Position numbers and translations under genes: made by a program. Under the pieces are notes generated by a model. That model was given only the letters and a program-made list of their open reading frames with translations, was not told where the DNA came from and did no database searches. This document shows positions 40,821 to 49,948 of a stretch of 64,000 nucleotides of DNA, one piece after another. Numbering within the stretch: position 1 is the first letter of the stretch; the number at the start of each line of letters is the position of its first letter. This DNA is from Klebsiella sp. BIGb0407 (GTDB lineage: Bacteria > Pseudomonadota > Gammaproteobacteria > Enterobacterales > Enterobacteriaceae). Location: the NCBI RefSeq assembly GCF_024807845.1, contig NZ_JANUEQ010000001.1, positions 986,900-1,050,899 on the forward strand, given 5' to 3'.

Positions 40821-42275
40821 ATGAGTAATAACATCACACAGGTCGGCCTGACACCCACTCAGGCACTCGATAAGCTTGAAGCTCTCTATAATAATTCAGT
40901 TTCTGCTCTGCGCAGCGCCATTGCGGACTATACCCAAAATGGCACCCTGCCTGACGTTGATGCCCGTATTGAAGGGTTATTTGTTTATCCGCAATTACGC
41001 GTCAGCTGGGACGGTATTCCCCGCAGTAGCAATAAAACCCGCGCTTATGCCCGTTTTACGCACCCGGGCAGCTACGCCACCACCATCACGCATCCGGAGT
41101 TATTCCGCTCTTATCTGGGCGAGCAGCTCGAGCTGTTACATCAGGATTACGGTATTCAGATCCACGTTGAACCGTCGCTGCATGAAATACCTTATCCCTA
41201 TGTGATTGATGGTTTGAACCTTGACCGTACTATGAGTGCAGGTCTGACCCATCATTTCCCCAGCACCGATCTGGCACAAATTGGTGATGAAAATGCGGAT
41301 GGACTGTTCCACTCGACCGAAGAGTGGCCCCTGTCGCATTTTGATGCGCGCAGAGTCGACTTCTCACTGGCCCGCTTACGTCATTACACCGGTACGCCTA
41401 TCGAGCACTTCCAGTCATTTGTGCTGTTCACCAACTACAGTCGCTATGTGGATGAGTTTGTGCGCTGGGGTTGCGAACAAATCAATGACCCCGAGAGTCC
41501 ATATATTGCCCTCTCCTGCGCGGGTAATATCTTACTGACTTCGGAAACCGAGTCTCCGGAAGAGGCTATCTCAGATCTCGCCTGGAAGAAGCACCAGATG
41601 CCTGCCTGGCACCTGATCAACACTGATGGTAGCGGGATTACACTCATTAATATTGGCGTCGGGCCGTCAAACGCCAAAACGATTTGCGATCATCTGGCGG
41701 TATTACGTCCTAATGCCTGGATGATGATAGGCCACTGCGGCGGTCTGCGGGAAAGCCAGCAGATTGGTGACTATGTTCTGGCCCATGCTTATTTACGCGA
41801 TGACCACGTACTTGATGCCGTTCTGCCGCCAGATATTCCTATCCCGAGCATTGCCGAAGTTCAGCGCGCGCTTTATGACGCCACTAAACAGGTCAGCGGC
41901 ATGCCTGGGGAAGAGGTTAAACAACGGCTGCGTACCGGTACGGTCGTGACCACCGATGACCGTAACTGGGAGTTACGCTACTCAGCCAGCGCACTGCGTT
42001 TTAACCTGAGCCGGGCGGTGGCCATTGATATGGAAAGCGCCACTATCGCAGCGCAAGGTTATCGCTTCCGGGTTCCTTACGGCACCTTGCTGTGCGTCTC
42101 GGACAAGCCCCTGCACGGGGAAATCAAACTCCCGGGCCAGGCAAACCGCTTTTATGAGGGTGCTATTTCGGAGCATCTGCAAATCGGTATTCGAGCCATC
42201 GACTTACTGCGTGCTGAAGGAGATAAGCTGCATTCCCGCAAATTACGCACCTTCAATGAGCCGCCGTTCAGATAA
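40821..42275 (+). CDS. amn: AMP nucleosidase
   Basis: Hydrolyses AMP to adenine and ribose-5-phosphate and helps set the purine pool. Its 484 residues match the E. coli length. An N-terminal regulatory domain (about 1-180) precedes the nucleosidase domain with INIGVGPSNAKTICDHL, IGHCGGLRESQ and the catalytic segment VAIDMESATIAAQGYRFRVPYG, and LCVSDKPLHGEIKLPG. An upstream GGAGAAAG serves as ribosome site. A terminator follows, then tRNA-Asn, an order shared with E. coli. Confidence 0.97.
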   Translation: MSNNITQVGLTPTQALDKLEALYNNSVSALRSAIADYTQNGTLPDVDARIEGLFVYPQLRVSWDGIPRSSNKTRAYARFTHPGSYATTITHPELFRSYLGEQLELLHQDYGIQIHVEPSLHEIPYPYVIDGLNLDRTMSAGLTHHFPSTDLAQIGDENADGLFHSTEEWPLSHFDARRVDFSLARLRHYTGTPIEHFQSFVLFTNYSRYVDEFVRWGCEQINDPESPYIALSCAGNILLTSETESPEEAISDLAWKKHQMPAWHLINTDGSGITLINIGVGPSNAKTICDHLAVLRPNAWMMIGHCGGLRESQQIGDYVLAHAYLRDDHVLDAVLPPDIPIPSIAEVQRALYDATKQVSGMPGEEVKQRLRTGTVVTTDDRNWELRYSASALRFNLSRAVAIDMESATIAAQGYRFRVPYGTLLCVSDKPLHGEIKLPGQANRFYEGAISEHLQIGIRAIDLLRAEGDKLHSRKLRTFNEPPFR

Positions 42276-42305
42276 TCACTGCCGGTAAAGAAACAGTATC
42301 ACCAT

Positions 42306-42335
42306 AAAAAGTCGCATAAAATGCGGCTTTTTTAA
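42306..42335 (+). terminator. Terminator after amn
   Basis: AAAGTCGCAT-AAA-ATGCGGCTTTTTT forms a stem with one T-G wobble pair and a six-T tail. Confidence 0.88.
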
Positions 42336-42432
42336 CAAATTTGCTGGATAAATCGGCAGTCGAACTTCATTCATGAAAACAGCCTTTGACAAGCTCCCCG
42401 CCCCTCGCTAATATTCGCCTCGTTCACACGAT

Positions 42433-42508
42433 TCCTCTGTAGTTCAGTCGGTAGAACGGCGGACTGTTAATCCGTATGTCACTGGTTCGAGTCCAGTCAG
42501 AGGAGCCA
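42433..42508 (+). tRNA. tRNA-Asn (anticodon GTT)
   Basis: A complete 76-nt tRNA. The acceptor arm TCCTCTG pairs with CAGAGGA, the anticodon loop is CTGTTAATC with GTT at the centre, the T arm is ACTGG-TTCGAGT-CCAGT, and CCA is encoded. It is almost identical to E. coli asn tRNA. The 3' end CCAGTCAGAGGAGCCA is a known integration site for islands in enterobacteria. No perfect second copy is seen to the right in this window. Confidence 0.97.
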
Positions 42509-42517
42509 AATTTAAGA

Positions 42518-42547
42518 AACCAGATGTCTGATGACGTCTGGTTTTTT
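42518..42547 (+). terminator. Terminator after tRNA-Asn
   Basis: An 11-bp stem AACCAGATGTC / GACGTCTGGTT with one T-G wobble is followed by TTTT. Confidence 0.88.
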
Positions 42548-42846
42548 GCTTTGTATCAATCACCTATCCTTCCCGTCTATCTAATCACGTCCCATAAGAA
42601 ACATTCAAAGCTACCTATGCCCTTTTACGGGTAAACCGGCTGGTAAATTAGAGCCTGCCTTAACAACAACTGGCAACGTTTTATTTCCAATCTATACTCT
42701 ATTAATACAAACACTCAATATAGTACATCTTACAATCGCTTTAGTACGTCAACATAAAGCTGGAAGAAATTAACTCATATGATATAACCATAAAGCCATC
42801 TTCATTAAATATGATGATATTAATTCAGTCAATCGGAGGAATTTAA

Positions 42847-43452
42847 ATGCCTGTGAATGATAAAGATGTAGAAGAAGATAAAGAAACCACAGAATCGCAC
42901 GGCACAGCTTTTTTGCAAAATAAACTACTTTCTTCGCGTTCGATAATTATTTCGGGAGAAATCAACCAAAGTTTAGCTGAAAAAGTCGTTAGTCAGTTAA
43001 TACTTTTACAAAGTATTAGTAATGATCCTATTCGCCTGTATATCAACAGCCAGGGCGGTCATGTTGAAGCTGGCGATACCATTCATGATTTTATTAAGTA
43101 TATAAAACCTGATGTGCATATAATTGGTACCGGCTGGGTGGCGAGCGCAGGTATTACCATTTTCTTAGCCGCTAAAAAAGAGCACCGTTACTCCTTACCC
43201 AATACCAGATTTATGATTCACCAGCCAATGGGCGGAGTAAGAGGACCTGCTTCAGATATTGAAATTGAAGCTAAAGAAATTATTAGAATGCACGATCGTA
43301 TAAATAAACTTATATCAGAGGCAACCGGACAACCTCTTGAGAAAGTAAAAAAAGACACAGACCGTAATTACTGGATGTCGCCAAATGAAGCGATTGATTA
43401 TGGAATCGTTCATAAAATAATCACACATTATGACGATTTGTTGATAGCGTGA
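42847..43452 (+). CDS. Orphan ClpP-like serine protease subunit
   Basis: A 201-residue ClpP/crotonase-fold protease, clearly not the housekeeping clpP-clpX pair. The catalytic triad is intact: Ser100 (GTGWVASAGIT), His125 (RFMIHQPMGG) and Asp172 (KDTDRNYWMS). LYINSQGGHVEAGDTIHDF supplies the substrate-binding strand. A GGAGGAATTTA ribosome site precedes the ATG. There is no ClpA, ClpX or other AAA+ unfoldase next door, and no propeptide or signal sequence is seen. Codon use is AT-rich, unlike amn upstream. It could work with a housekeeping ClpX/ClpA or act on peptides alone. A terminator follows. Confidence 0.88.
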   Translation: MPVNDKDVEEDKETTESHGTAFLQNKLLSSRSIIISGEINQSLAEKVVSQLILLQSISNDPIRLYINSQGGHVEAGDTIHDFIKYIKPDVHIIGTGWVASAGITIFLAAKKEHRYSLPNTRFMIHQPMGGVRGPASDIEIEAKEIIRMHDRINKLISEATGQPLEKVKKDTDRNYWMSPNEAIDYGIVHKIITHYDDLLIA

Positions 43453-43470
43453 TTTTTTCTACAAACTCTG

Positions 43471-43508
43471 ATGCCAGATTAAAAATATCATTTTAATGAG
43501 TCTGGCAT
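43471..43508 (+). terminator. Hairpin after the ClpP-like gene
   Basis: ATGCCAGA / TCTGGCAT frames an AT-rich loop that can itself pair (TTAAAA / TTTTAA). The T tract is short, so this is a probable terminator. Confidence 0.65.
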
Positions 43509-43846
43509 TTAGAGATCTTCCGATATTGACCTTCCTCAATATCCGCACCTTGCTAAATCAGCTACGTTGCGGCCACCAGCAAACATTCGGCGTTATTCAT
43601 CATTCTATTAAGGCTCCTGAAGCGACGTACCAGCAGGCCAAACATCACTCTGATAGTAGATACTCCATCATTCATAAAAGTCATGTGACACAGAACTGTA
43701 GGATGGCAAAAGTGTAGCGTATAGGCTCAGCCACCCTTGTATCTAAATGTGTTTTTTGTTAGCTTATGTAAATTAATGTATTTTAATAATTACCTATTAT
43801 TTATTTGAATCATACTCACTCGATTTAAAACATGACAGGACGTTAT
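43509..43846. other. Intergenic region before the lipoprotein pair
   Basis: Without a supported gene. The block 43500-43650 has mixed composition and may be a remnant, followed by AT-rich DNA likely to hold the promoter for the lipoprotein pair. Confidence 0.4.
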
Positions 43847-44356
43847 ATGAAATCTTTTCTGTATGTTAGTGTATTGTTAACACCTTTAGTCCTTACTGGA
43901 TGTAATACTTCCTTTTCGCCACCTAAGCCAGAATATTATACTCCCCCTGTAGTTGATTCTGAGATTGCAAAGATTCGTCTTATTGGCGCACCAATATCGT
44001 ATGCTATATATAGCATCAACAGTTCTGGACATAAAACGGGCGGTTGGGTAGAAAAACGCGAGCTTTCTTATCTTTTCACTGATGGTCCAACCAGAGATAT
44101 TGGACTACCTAAAGTAACAGGTAAGGTGTACGAAGAAAAATATTTCGAAACTTATTTGAAGCCAGATACAGTCATATTAATTTATAACTCAACTGACCTT
44201 TGCGTAGTCAAGACCATACTGGTTCCTGAAAAACAAAAAATTTATGAAGCACGTATAAGTTACACGGATAAAACAGGATACTGTGTTCTTTATCTAAAAG
44301 AAATTGTATATGACAAACATAATGATATTTATATCGAAAGGAGTATCGCGAAATGA
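43847..44356 (+). CDS. Putative lipoprotein, first of a coupled pair
   Basis: A 169-residue exported protein with no recognised family. The signal peptide MKSFLYVSVLLTPLVLTGC ends in the lipobox VLTGC. An ATG five codons upstream is less likely because ACAGGACG fits the inner ATG. The mature part begins NTSFSPPKPEYYTPPV and is rich in beta-strand-type residues, with a single Cys pair (LCVV, YCVL). It overlaps the next gene by ATGA. AT-rich codon use indicates transfer with the neighbouring island genes. Confidence 0.75.
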   Translation: MKSFLYVSVLLTPLVLTGCNTSFSPPKPEYYTPPVVDSEIAKIRLIGAPISYAIYSINSSGHKTGGWVEKRELSYLFTDGPTRDIGLPKVTGKVYEEKYFETYLKPDTVILIYNSTDLCVVKTILVPEKQKIYEARISYTDKTGYCVLYLKEIVYDKHNDIYIERSIAK

Positions 44357-44697
44357 AAGCAGTACTCAAAGGTATAACCTTACTTACATGTGTTCTATTA
44401 TCCTCTTGCGTATCCATCGATAAAACAAAAGCAAGTAGATTAAGTGAATATTCAGAGACAGAAATCAAAAACAAACTAATTCTTAACGTTACTACACGGA
44501 AAGATGTACTTATAGTATTTGGTCCTCCAGAAAATACCACCAACTACAATGCAGAAAACAAATGGGTATATACATCAGAAATCATTGATCATGGATTGTA
44601 TATAATCGTTCCTGTATCTAATGATAGAAAGCAGCATCTATCACTTGATTTTTCGGATAAAGGGTTATTATCCGACTATAATTATCAGGAACAATAA
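44353..44697 (+). CDS. BamE/SmpA-like lipoprotein, second of a coupled pair
   Basis: A 114-residue lipoprotein. The lipobox LLSSC (about residue 20) follows a hydrophobic signal. The mature domain has the BamE/SmpA-type pattern: a short helix, then TTRKDVLIVFGPPENTTNY and NKWVYTSEI, where the G-P-P turn between helices and strands is characteristic. It is translationally coupled to the preceding lipoprotein, so the two probably act together in the envelope. It is not the housekeeping bamE. Confidence 0.78.
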   Translation: MKAVLKGITLLTCVLLSSCVSIDKTKASRLSEYSETEIKNKLILNVTTRKDVLIVFGPPENTTNYNAENKWVYTSEIIDHGLYIIVPVSNDRKQHLSLDFSDKGLLSDYNYQEQ

Positions 44698-44807
44698 TTC
44701 TTAGAAAAACTAAAGTTTATTTATTAATAAATATTATACAGGACAAAAATTGCTCGAATATGGCTCGCTTCAATTCTAGCCGAGCCGGAACGCCTGTGAC
44801 TGGACTG

Positions 44808-45096
44808 TACCCTGAGCATGGCGTGAGCAACACCTTTTTTATAAGTAGCATTTACGTTTTGGTGGGATAGATGCGTCCACTATGACCCGTCTGAAAGAGC
44901 AGAAAGAAGAAAAGGAGGCCATTGCCGTCTGTGGCCTCTCTGTATCACTGACAGTCAACGCAACCGCGGATTTGGCCTTTTTGTCCCTTCGCAACGTCAA
45001 AGGCTCCGCTTCAGCCACAAAAGGGGTTACCGGGTTTACTGTGGCCTGTCGCTGAACAAGCGCATCAAACCCAAAAATCGACTAAAAGGAAAGTAG
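44808..45096 (+). pseudogene. Remnant of an IS3-family transposase (orfA and orfB pieces)
   Basis: Scattered frames give pieces of an IS3-family (IS407-like) element. The orfA piece is HGVSNT, then after a frame change FYK-stop-HLRFGGIDAS and TMTRLKEQKEEK, like the typical FYKW..FGGMDAS..KRLKELEEEN. The orfB piece is FLSLRNVKGS, then after another frame change FSHKRGYRVYCGLSLNKR and IKPKNRLKGK ending at 45096. Stops and frameshifts show it is dead. No terminal inverted repeats were identified. It lies beside the fimbrial operon and may mark an insertion event. Confidence 0.7.
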
Positions 45097-45129
45097 TGAT
45101 AAAACTAAAATATTAAACAGAGTCGTAGG

Positions 45130-45636
45130 TTAGTTATAACTGATATCAATATCTAACGTTGCATTAGCATTTCCCTCAGTTACCGCGCCTGTCGCTATAT
45201 AGGCAGCATAAAAAGTAAAAATATTACTGATGTTTTTTGAGATGGATTTTCCTGCTGTTTTTATATTCGGTGCTATCAATGTTGTTTTATCCTCTTCATA
45301 TAAAACAATGCCGACATTTGTTGCACCGTCAGGATCTAAAGAGAAATAATCATTATTCACATTCATTGATTTCCCATTAAATGTAAACTGAATATTATCA
45401 AGACTATTCGGGCAATTAGATAAACCTATATTAAATTTTATTAAATCTGTTTTATCACCAGGCTTTATAGCCGAGGTTGAATACGTCCCCATATTAACCG
45501 CAGAGTCATTGTTTATAATAGTAGTGTTACAGGGAGGGTTTATTATCTCTCCTGTTATAATAAATGATACATCTGCTCCCCAGGCAATGAATGGGGAGAA
45601 GGAGAAGAACAATAATATTATGATTTTATTTTTCAT
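45130..45636 (-). CDS. Fimbrial minor subunit
   Basis: A 168-residue type 1-like pilin. The start chosen is MKNKIIILLFFSF, which opens a signal peptide ending AWG-AD; upstream residues of the frame overlap the adhesin gene. Mature features are the first Cys in NPPCNTTI, the second in LSNCPNS, and a C terminus ending in ISYN with alternating hydrophobics (ATLDIDISYN), the chaperone-binding strand. It is homologous to the first subunit of the operon (49949-50464). It is the last gene of the cluster, 11 bp after the adhesin. Confidence 0.88.
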   Translation of the reverse strand: MKNKIIILLFFSFSPFIAWGADVSFIITGEIINPPCNTTIINNDSAVNMGTYSTSAIKPGDKTDLIKFNIGLSNCPNSLDNIQFTFNGKSMNVNNDYFSLDPDGATNVGIVLYEEDKTTLIAPNIKTAGKSISKNISNIFTFYAAYIATGAVTEGNANATLDIDISYN

Positions 45637-45646
45637 TAAATCTTTC

Positions 45647-46696
45647 TCACTGGTATGAGAATGTAATAGATGCAGCTGCATTCGCGCTACCTGCAATAAC
45701 ATTTTCACTTATTTGGATATACTGAAAAGCTAAAGGAACATTAATATTCTGATTTGCAACAGTTGTTGCATTTCCATTGTTAAGGATAATCTGGTTAGGA
45801 TTGTTTTTGGAGCTGCTATCTAACCCTAATCGTTTAGCCTGTCCATTATAAAATGCCTGAACGCCAATTCCGCTAGCAGTGGAATCAGGAGAGAGTGTTA
45901 TAACATCAGTGGTATTGGCGTAATTACTGGTATCACTGATGGTCATGGCTGGAATGACGCCTCTGTCACAGGTTAATCCTACAACCTGTTCAGCTTTGTT
46001 ACCAAAATTTTGGTTCACTCCGGCTAGATCAGCAATACTAACCGAACCCAATGTAACAGGGACAACACTATCAGTCGTGACTCTACAAGCTAAAGATGCA
46101 ATATTAATGGTAGTGCTATTCAAGGTGATCCTGGCGGTCTCAACCTGCCCCGTTAATAAAGTACAATTAAACTGTGCTACCTGCTGAGTCGTAATAGCAT
46201 GTGCCCCTGCTGGCAATTTTCCCGGTATTTTAACAAAAGAAAATTTTATCTCAGCACCCAATGTTGTCGATGTGGGATTACTGCCACTAAAAGGAAATAC
46301 CTGCGAGGCTGTTGTTGTTAATGCAGTCCAGACCTTAGCATTCCTGTCTTTCACCCCCATAATCCAACCAATTCCATCCACATTTGATTTAAATATGGTA
46401 TAGCTCATACCGTCTATAACAATAGAGTTACCGGTAGATGCTTGTACTGATGAGAGAGTAGATTTGTTGTAAAATGCTCCCGTCACATCTGTAGCGTTAC
46501 ACATCTGATTCTGAGCGGGTGATACATAATCCCATTCACCTGTTAATAATGAAAAATCCGGAACAGAATCCTGAGGATTAGAAAATGTAATATTATTGAC
46601 ATCTATGTTTCTGTCAATAGCAAAAGCATTTACCTTATCAGATAAAGAAAACAGTAAAAATGCTGAGCATATTAATGATATGATTGATTTTTTCAT
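45647..46696 (-). CDS. Fimbrial tip adhesin-like protein
   Basis: A 349-residue two-domain pilus protein, double the length of a simple subunit. A signal peptide (MKKSIISLICSAFLLFSLSDKVNA) is followed by an N-terminal putative receptor-binding domain with few matches, then a pilin domain with Cys residues (IASLACRV, GLTCDRG) and the chaperone-strand C terminus ASITFSYQ. It lies between usher and minor subunit, where FimH-like adhesins are found. The receptor is unknown. Confidence 0.85.
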   Translation of the reverse strand: MKKSIISLICSAFLLFSLSDKVNAFAIDRNIDVNNITFSNPQDSVPDFSLLTGEWDYVSPAQNQMCNATDVTGAFYNKSTLSSVQASTGNSIVIDGMSYTIFKSNVDGIGWIMGVKDRNAKVWTALTTTASQVFPFSGSNPTSTTLGAEIKFSFVKIPGKLPAGAHAITTQQVAQFNCTLLTGQVETARITLNSTTINIASLACRVTTDSVVPVTLGSVSIADLAGVNQNFGNKAEQVVGLTCDRGVIPAMTISDTSNYANTTDVITLSPDSTASGIGVQAFYNGQAKRLGLDSSSKNNPNQIILNNGNATTVANQNINVPLAFQYIQISENVIAGSANAAASITFSYQ

Positions 46697-46711
46697 TATA
46701 ATTCTCTTTTA

Positions 46712-49198
46712 TTAAATACAGGTCAACGTATTACGATAAACAGATATTTCATCATCAGGTTTAATGGAATAGGATGCGGAGCATTGTTGATCCTTAGATT
46801 CCCCCCATTTGATCTGTATTTTGCCTTTTTCGGGCATTCCGCTCATATATGTCTCACCGTTATGGCCTACTATTCCAGTGACATCCATTTCTTTATCACC
46901 AGAAAGTGATGATATTGCACCAAAAGGGATAGGATTATTCAAATTCGTTATATTGAACAATACTCTGTAGCCAATTTTGGTTTTGAATTCATGAAAAGCA
47001 ACTGCCCCTCTGTTTGGAATTAATGTCGCTGAGTTTTGCTCAATTTCGGTATTGTCACCTAATGTTGATACGTTTAATGTAATATTGTTTTTTTGGAATG
47101 CTGACAAATAAGGAACAACTGCATAGCCATTACTATCCGTTTTCAGATTGGTTCTGTTGTTGATTGTAACATTCGGAGAATCCGGAACTTTTATTAACCC
47201 CATTGTTTCCCCGGTATTCTGTGATAATGTAACTCCTTCAGGATGAATAACTGCTCCCCCCTGAACCCCATAATATAGCCTTGATGCGTTCTGGGAATAA
47301 TTATAACCGGAGTTTATTACACCATATCGCGCTTTATGGGAAAGCGAAATACTGCTTGTATTATTATTATTCTTTTCATAGCTTTGTTGTAAATTATAAT
47401 TTAATACGTTATCAAAACCAGAGCCACTCAACCCGGTCATAAGGCTACTGTCACCTTTGTTATTTGTGTTAAAAGATGATGTTATTCTTGACGGTGAGTC
47501 AAACGCATCAAAGGGCAAACTAAAATTCATCGCCAACAAATGGTCTGAAGACCTTTCATTAGGTGAACTAATATAACTATAGTTTAGTCCGTATGACACC
47601 TTACCAGCATAGCCATTATATCCGGCAATAATGTTTTTTTCACTGCCGTTTTTATTCCAGTAGTTTTGACTGTAAGCAGATAAATATACAGAACCATAAT
47701 CAAGTAAATTTTGATTCAGTGTAACCTGAGCCCTGGATTTTTTATTATAACCATTATTTATTCCATAAGGATCGCTTACTTCATCAAAGCTATAATATTC
47801 TCTTGTAGAGTATCTGTAATTGGCTATTGAAACTGAAGTTCCACTCCCAAGAATATTTTTAGAGTATTGTAACTTATAAGACTGACCGTTACTGGTTTCA
47901 TCTCTTTCTTCGAAGCGTGCAGATGCTAATGTTGCATCCACTGATACAGCACCAATATCACCTAAGTTCATGCCGAAGCCGAGCAGACCTGAATGATAGT
48001 TTTCAGAGTATATTCCCCCGCTAAGCAGCGTCATATTATACGGCAGACCATAAATAAATGTGCCTGACATAAATTTAGGTTGCCTATTTTTTCTATGCTG
48101 ACCGGCGGTTAATGTATATCTAATATTCCCTTCTCGCTGAAGCAGGGGAACCGTAGAAAATGGGACAACAAAATCTTGCGTACTGCCATCGCTTTCTTCA
48201 ATAGTGACATTTAAGTTTCCACTAGAAGGCGTTGAATAGAGATCATTTATTTCAAAAACTCCCGGAGATACATAGGTTTCATAAATGATATTATCATTCT
48301 GCCTTACGATAATTTTGGCATTACTTTTTGCAATCCCTTTAATAACAGGAGCAAATCCTCTCATGCTAGTTGGCAACATTTCATCATCTGAATATAGTTG
48401 TACGCCTCTAAACTGAAAACTGTCAAATAGCTGGTTATTCGTTGAACTCTCACCGATTAACAGTTGAGATTTCAGAGCTGGAATGGAGCGCTGTCCATAG
48501 GAATTTATATTATTCCATTTGTTATCCCCATTCATGTAGCTATAGGTAGAATAGTTAACAATATTCCAGTTGAAAAAATGCAAACCACTCTGTAAATTAA
48601 GATAGTGAGAATTATTATCTTTATTATTCAAACGATAATTAGAGCCACTATAGGTATAGTTTAGCGTTGCAGATTTAATGCTATTATCCCATAATTCAGG
48701 GTTATAATTTTTTTTGCTATTATCTACAGCGGCCTGAGGAACACTAATGTTCAGCAGTAGTTTATTGAAATCAAAGTTATAAGCCGCATCGTCAATATAT
48801 TCATTGATATTCAAGATAATAGCATCTTCATCTAATGCATTAAATCTGGCTGATGATTCAGTTTTTACTCCCCATGCGATAAGTTGTTTTTTTGTTATTT
48901 CCGGTACGAGTTTATTATCTTGCAGAATAAAACTGACATTTTTTAACCCAACTGAATCCCGGTTAAACTGTATATCTACGGAATACTTTCCAGGCATTTG
49001 GCCATTTGTCGTGGAAAAAACAGACAGATCTGCGGCATTGATATTTGATTGGTTGGTTCTTTTATCTAGCGCCAGACTATTAAAATAATCAGCTGGAAAA
49101 CTTTTTCCACTATAAATCGACAAAGACAAAACCGATGAAATTACCGCAAGGTTTTTTTTATTTGTTTTATACAAAATCATACTGTTAAATTTCCACAT
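46712..49198 (-). CDS. Fimbrial outer-membrane usher
   Basis: An 828-residue FimD/PapC-type usher that assembles pilus subunits and secretes them. After the signal sequence the N-terminal periplasmic domain is followed by a 24-strand barrel with the plug motif FAPVIKGIAKSNAKIIVRQN and YETYVSPGVFEINDLY, and GNLNVTIEESDGS. C-terminal domains contain FGAISSLS and GMPEKGKIQIKWG. A later ATG (49180) preceded by GGAA is a possible alternate start. It lies 11 bp after the chaperone. Confidence 0.93.
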   Translation of the reverse strand: MWKFNSMILYKTNKKNLAVISSVLSLSIYSGKSFPADYFNSLALDKRTNQSNINAADLSVFSTTNGQMPGKYSVDIQFNRDSVGLKNVSFILQDNKLVPEITKKQLIAWGVKTESSARFNALDEDAIILNINEYIDDAAYNFDFNKLLLNISVPQAAVDNSKKNYNPELWDNSIKSATLNYTYSGSNYRLNNKDNNSHYLNLQSGLHFFNWNIVNYSTYSYMNGDNKWNNINSYGQRSIPALKSQLLIGESSTNNQLFDSFQFRGVQLYSDDEMLPTSMRGFAPVIKGIAKSNAKIIVRQNDNIIYETYVSPGVFEINDLYSTPSSGNLNVTIEESDGSTQDFVVPFSTVPLLQREGNIRYTLTAGQHRKNRQPKFMSGTFIYGLPYNMTLLSGGIYSENYHSGLLGFGMNLGDIGAVSVDATLASARFEERDETSNGQSYKLQYSKNILGSGTSVSIANYRYSTREYYSFDEVSDPYGINNGYNKKSRAQVTLNQNLLDYGSVYLSAYSQNYWNKNGSEKNIIAGYNGYAGKVSYGLNYSYISSPNERSSDHLLAMNFSLPFDAFDSPSRITSSFNTNNKGDSSLMTGLSGSGFDNVLNYNLQQSYEKNNNNTSSISLSHKARYGVINSGYNYSQNASRLYYGVQGGAVIHPEGVTLSQNTGETMGLIKVPDSPNVTINNRTNLKTDSNGYAVVPYLSAFQKNNITLNVSTLGDNTEIEQNSATLIPNRGAVAFHEFKTKIGYRVLFNITNLNNPIPFGAISSLSGDKEMDVTGIVGHNGETYMSGMPEKGKIQIKWGESKDQQCSASYSIKPDDEISVYRNTLTCI

Positions 49199-49209
49199 GA
49201 CTGTTCAGG

Positions 49210-49881
49210 CTATGTTTTTACGCTTAGAGACTTTGTCATTCCACCGAAATCATTTATGGCATTCCAGCTAATGTTATTGTCAGATTTCTTTAATTTTACA
49301 TCCCAATTTAATTCACTGTTTGGGGCAATCATCCCAGGGTTTTCTATGGCCTTACCGTTAATATTTAACTCACCAAATGAAACATAATATGGCGTTGGGT
49401 TTTTAGCCGTCAGTACATTACCCTTATGCCTGAAATTTAGTTTCTCATACGCTAATGACGCATCTTTTTTATTTAATGACTTTGGCCGATAAAAAATCTT
49501 AATCCGATTATTGATCGAGATATGAAGCTCATTTTTTGCATCCGGATTACTCGTTGGTATCGATTTTATATTTAACCAAAAAGCTGTCTCTTGCTCTTGG
49601 TTTAACTTGTCAACGCTAACAATTCGCAAAGCATTACCATTTTCAGGCTCAATTTTAAATAGTGGTGGAGTAACAATTAATGGCATTTCATTTTGAACTT
49701 TACCATTAACATCCTCGATCCAGGATTGAATTAAATAGGATTTCTTATCCGGGTTTTTTATTGATATACTGCTTTCTTTATTAATTCCATCATAAATAAC
49801 TCGGGTTCCACCTATAAGAACGCCAGAGAAACAACTGATACTAAATGACATCAATGATATCAGTAAAACAATATTATTCAT
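49210..49881 (-). CDS. Fimbrial periplasmic chaperone
   Basis: A PapD-like chaperone of 223 residues that caps pilus subunits by donor-strand complementation. A signal peptide precedes GVLIGGTRVIYDG, the G1-type N terminus; the basic IKNPDKKSYLIQSW and PPLFKIEPENGNALRI, and NNRIKIFYRPKSL are typical, including the conserved Arg and Lys that anchor the subunit C terminus. It sits between major subunit and usher, as in type 1-like loci. Confidence 0.92.
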   Translation of the reverse strand: MNNIVLLISLMSFSISCFSGVLIGGTRVIYDGINKESSISIKNPDKKSYLIQSWIEDVNGKVQNEMPLIVTPPLFKIEPENGNALRIVSVDKLNQEQETAFWLNIKSIPTSNPDAKNELHISINNRIKIFYRPKSLNKKDASLAYEKLNFRHKGNVLTAKNPTPYYVSFGELNINGKAIENPGMIAPNSELNWDVKLKKSDNNISWNAINDFGGMTKSLSVKT

Positions 49882-49948
49882 TTTTCTATGACTGCCTGTA
49901 TAGAGAAAAGCCTATTAACCGTGTAATAGTTGACAGGCTTTCTGTTGA

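Noticed and set aside
42433..42508. tRNA-Asn as left end of a complete integrative element
   Set aside because: No integrase gene follows and no second copy of the tRNA 3' end was found within the window, so attachment sites are not claimed.
43496..43717. 73-codon frame after the ClpP-like gene
   Set aside because: It starts inside the terminator hairpin and has no ribosome site or similarity.
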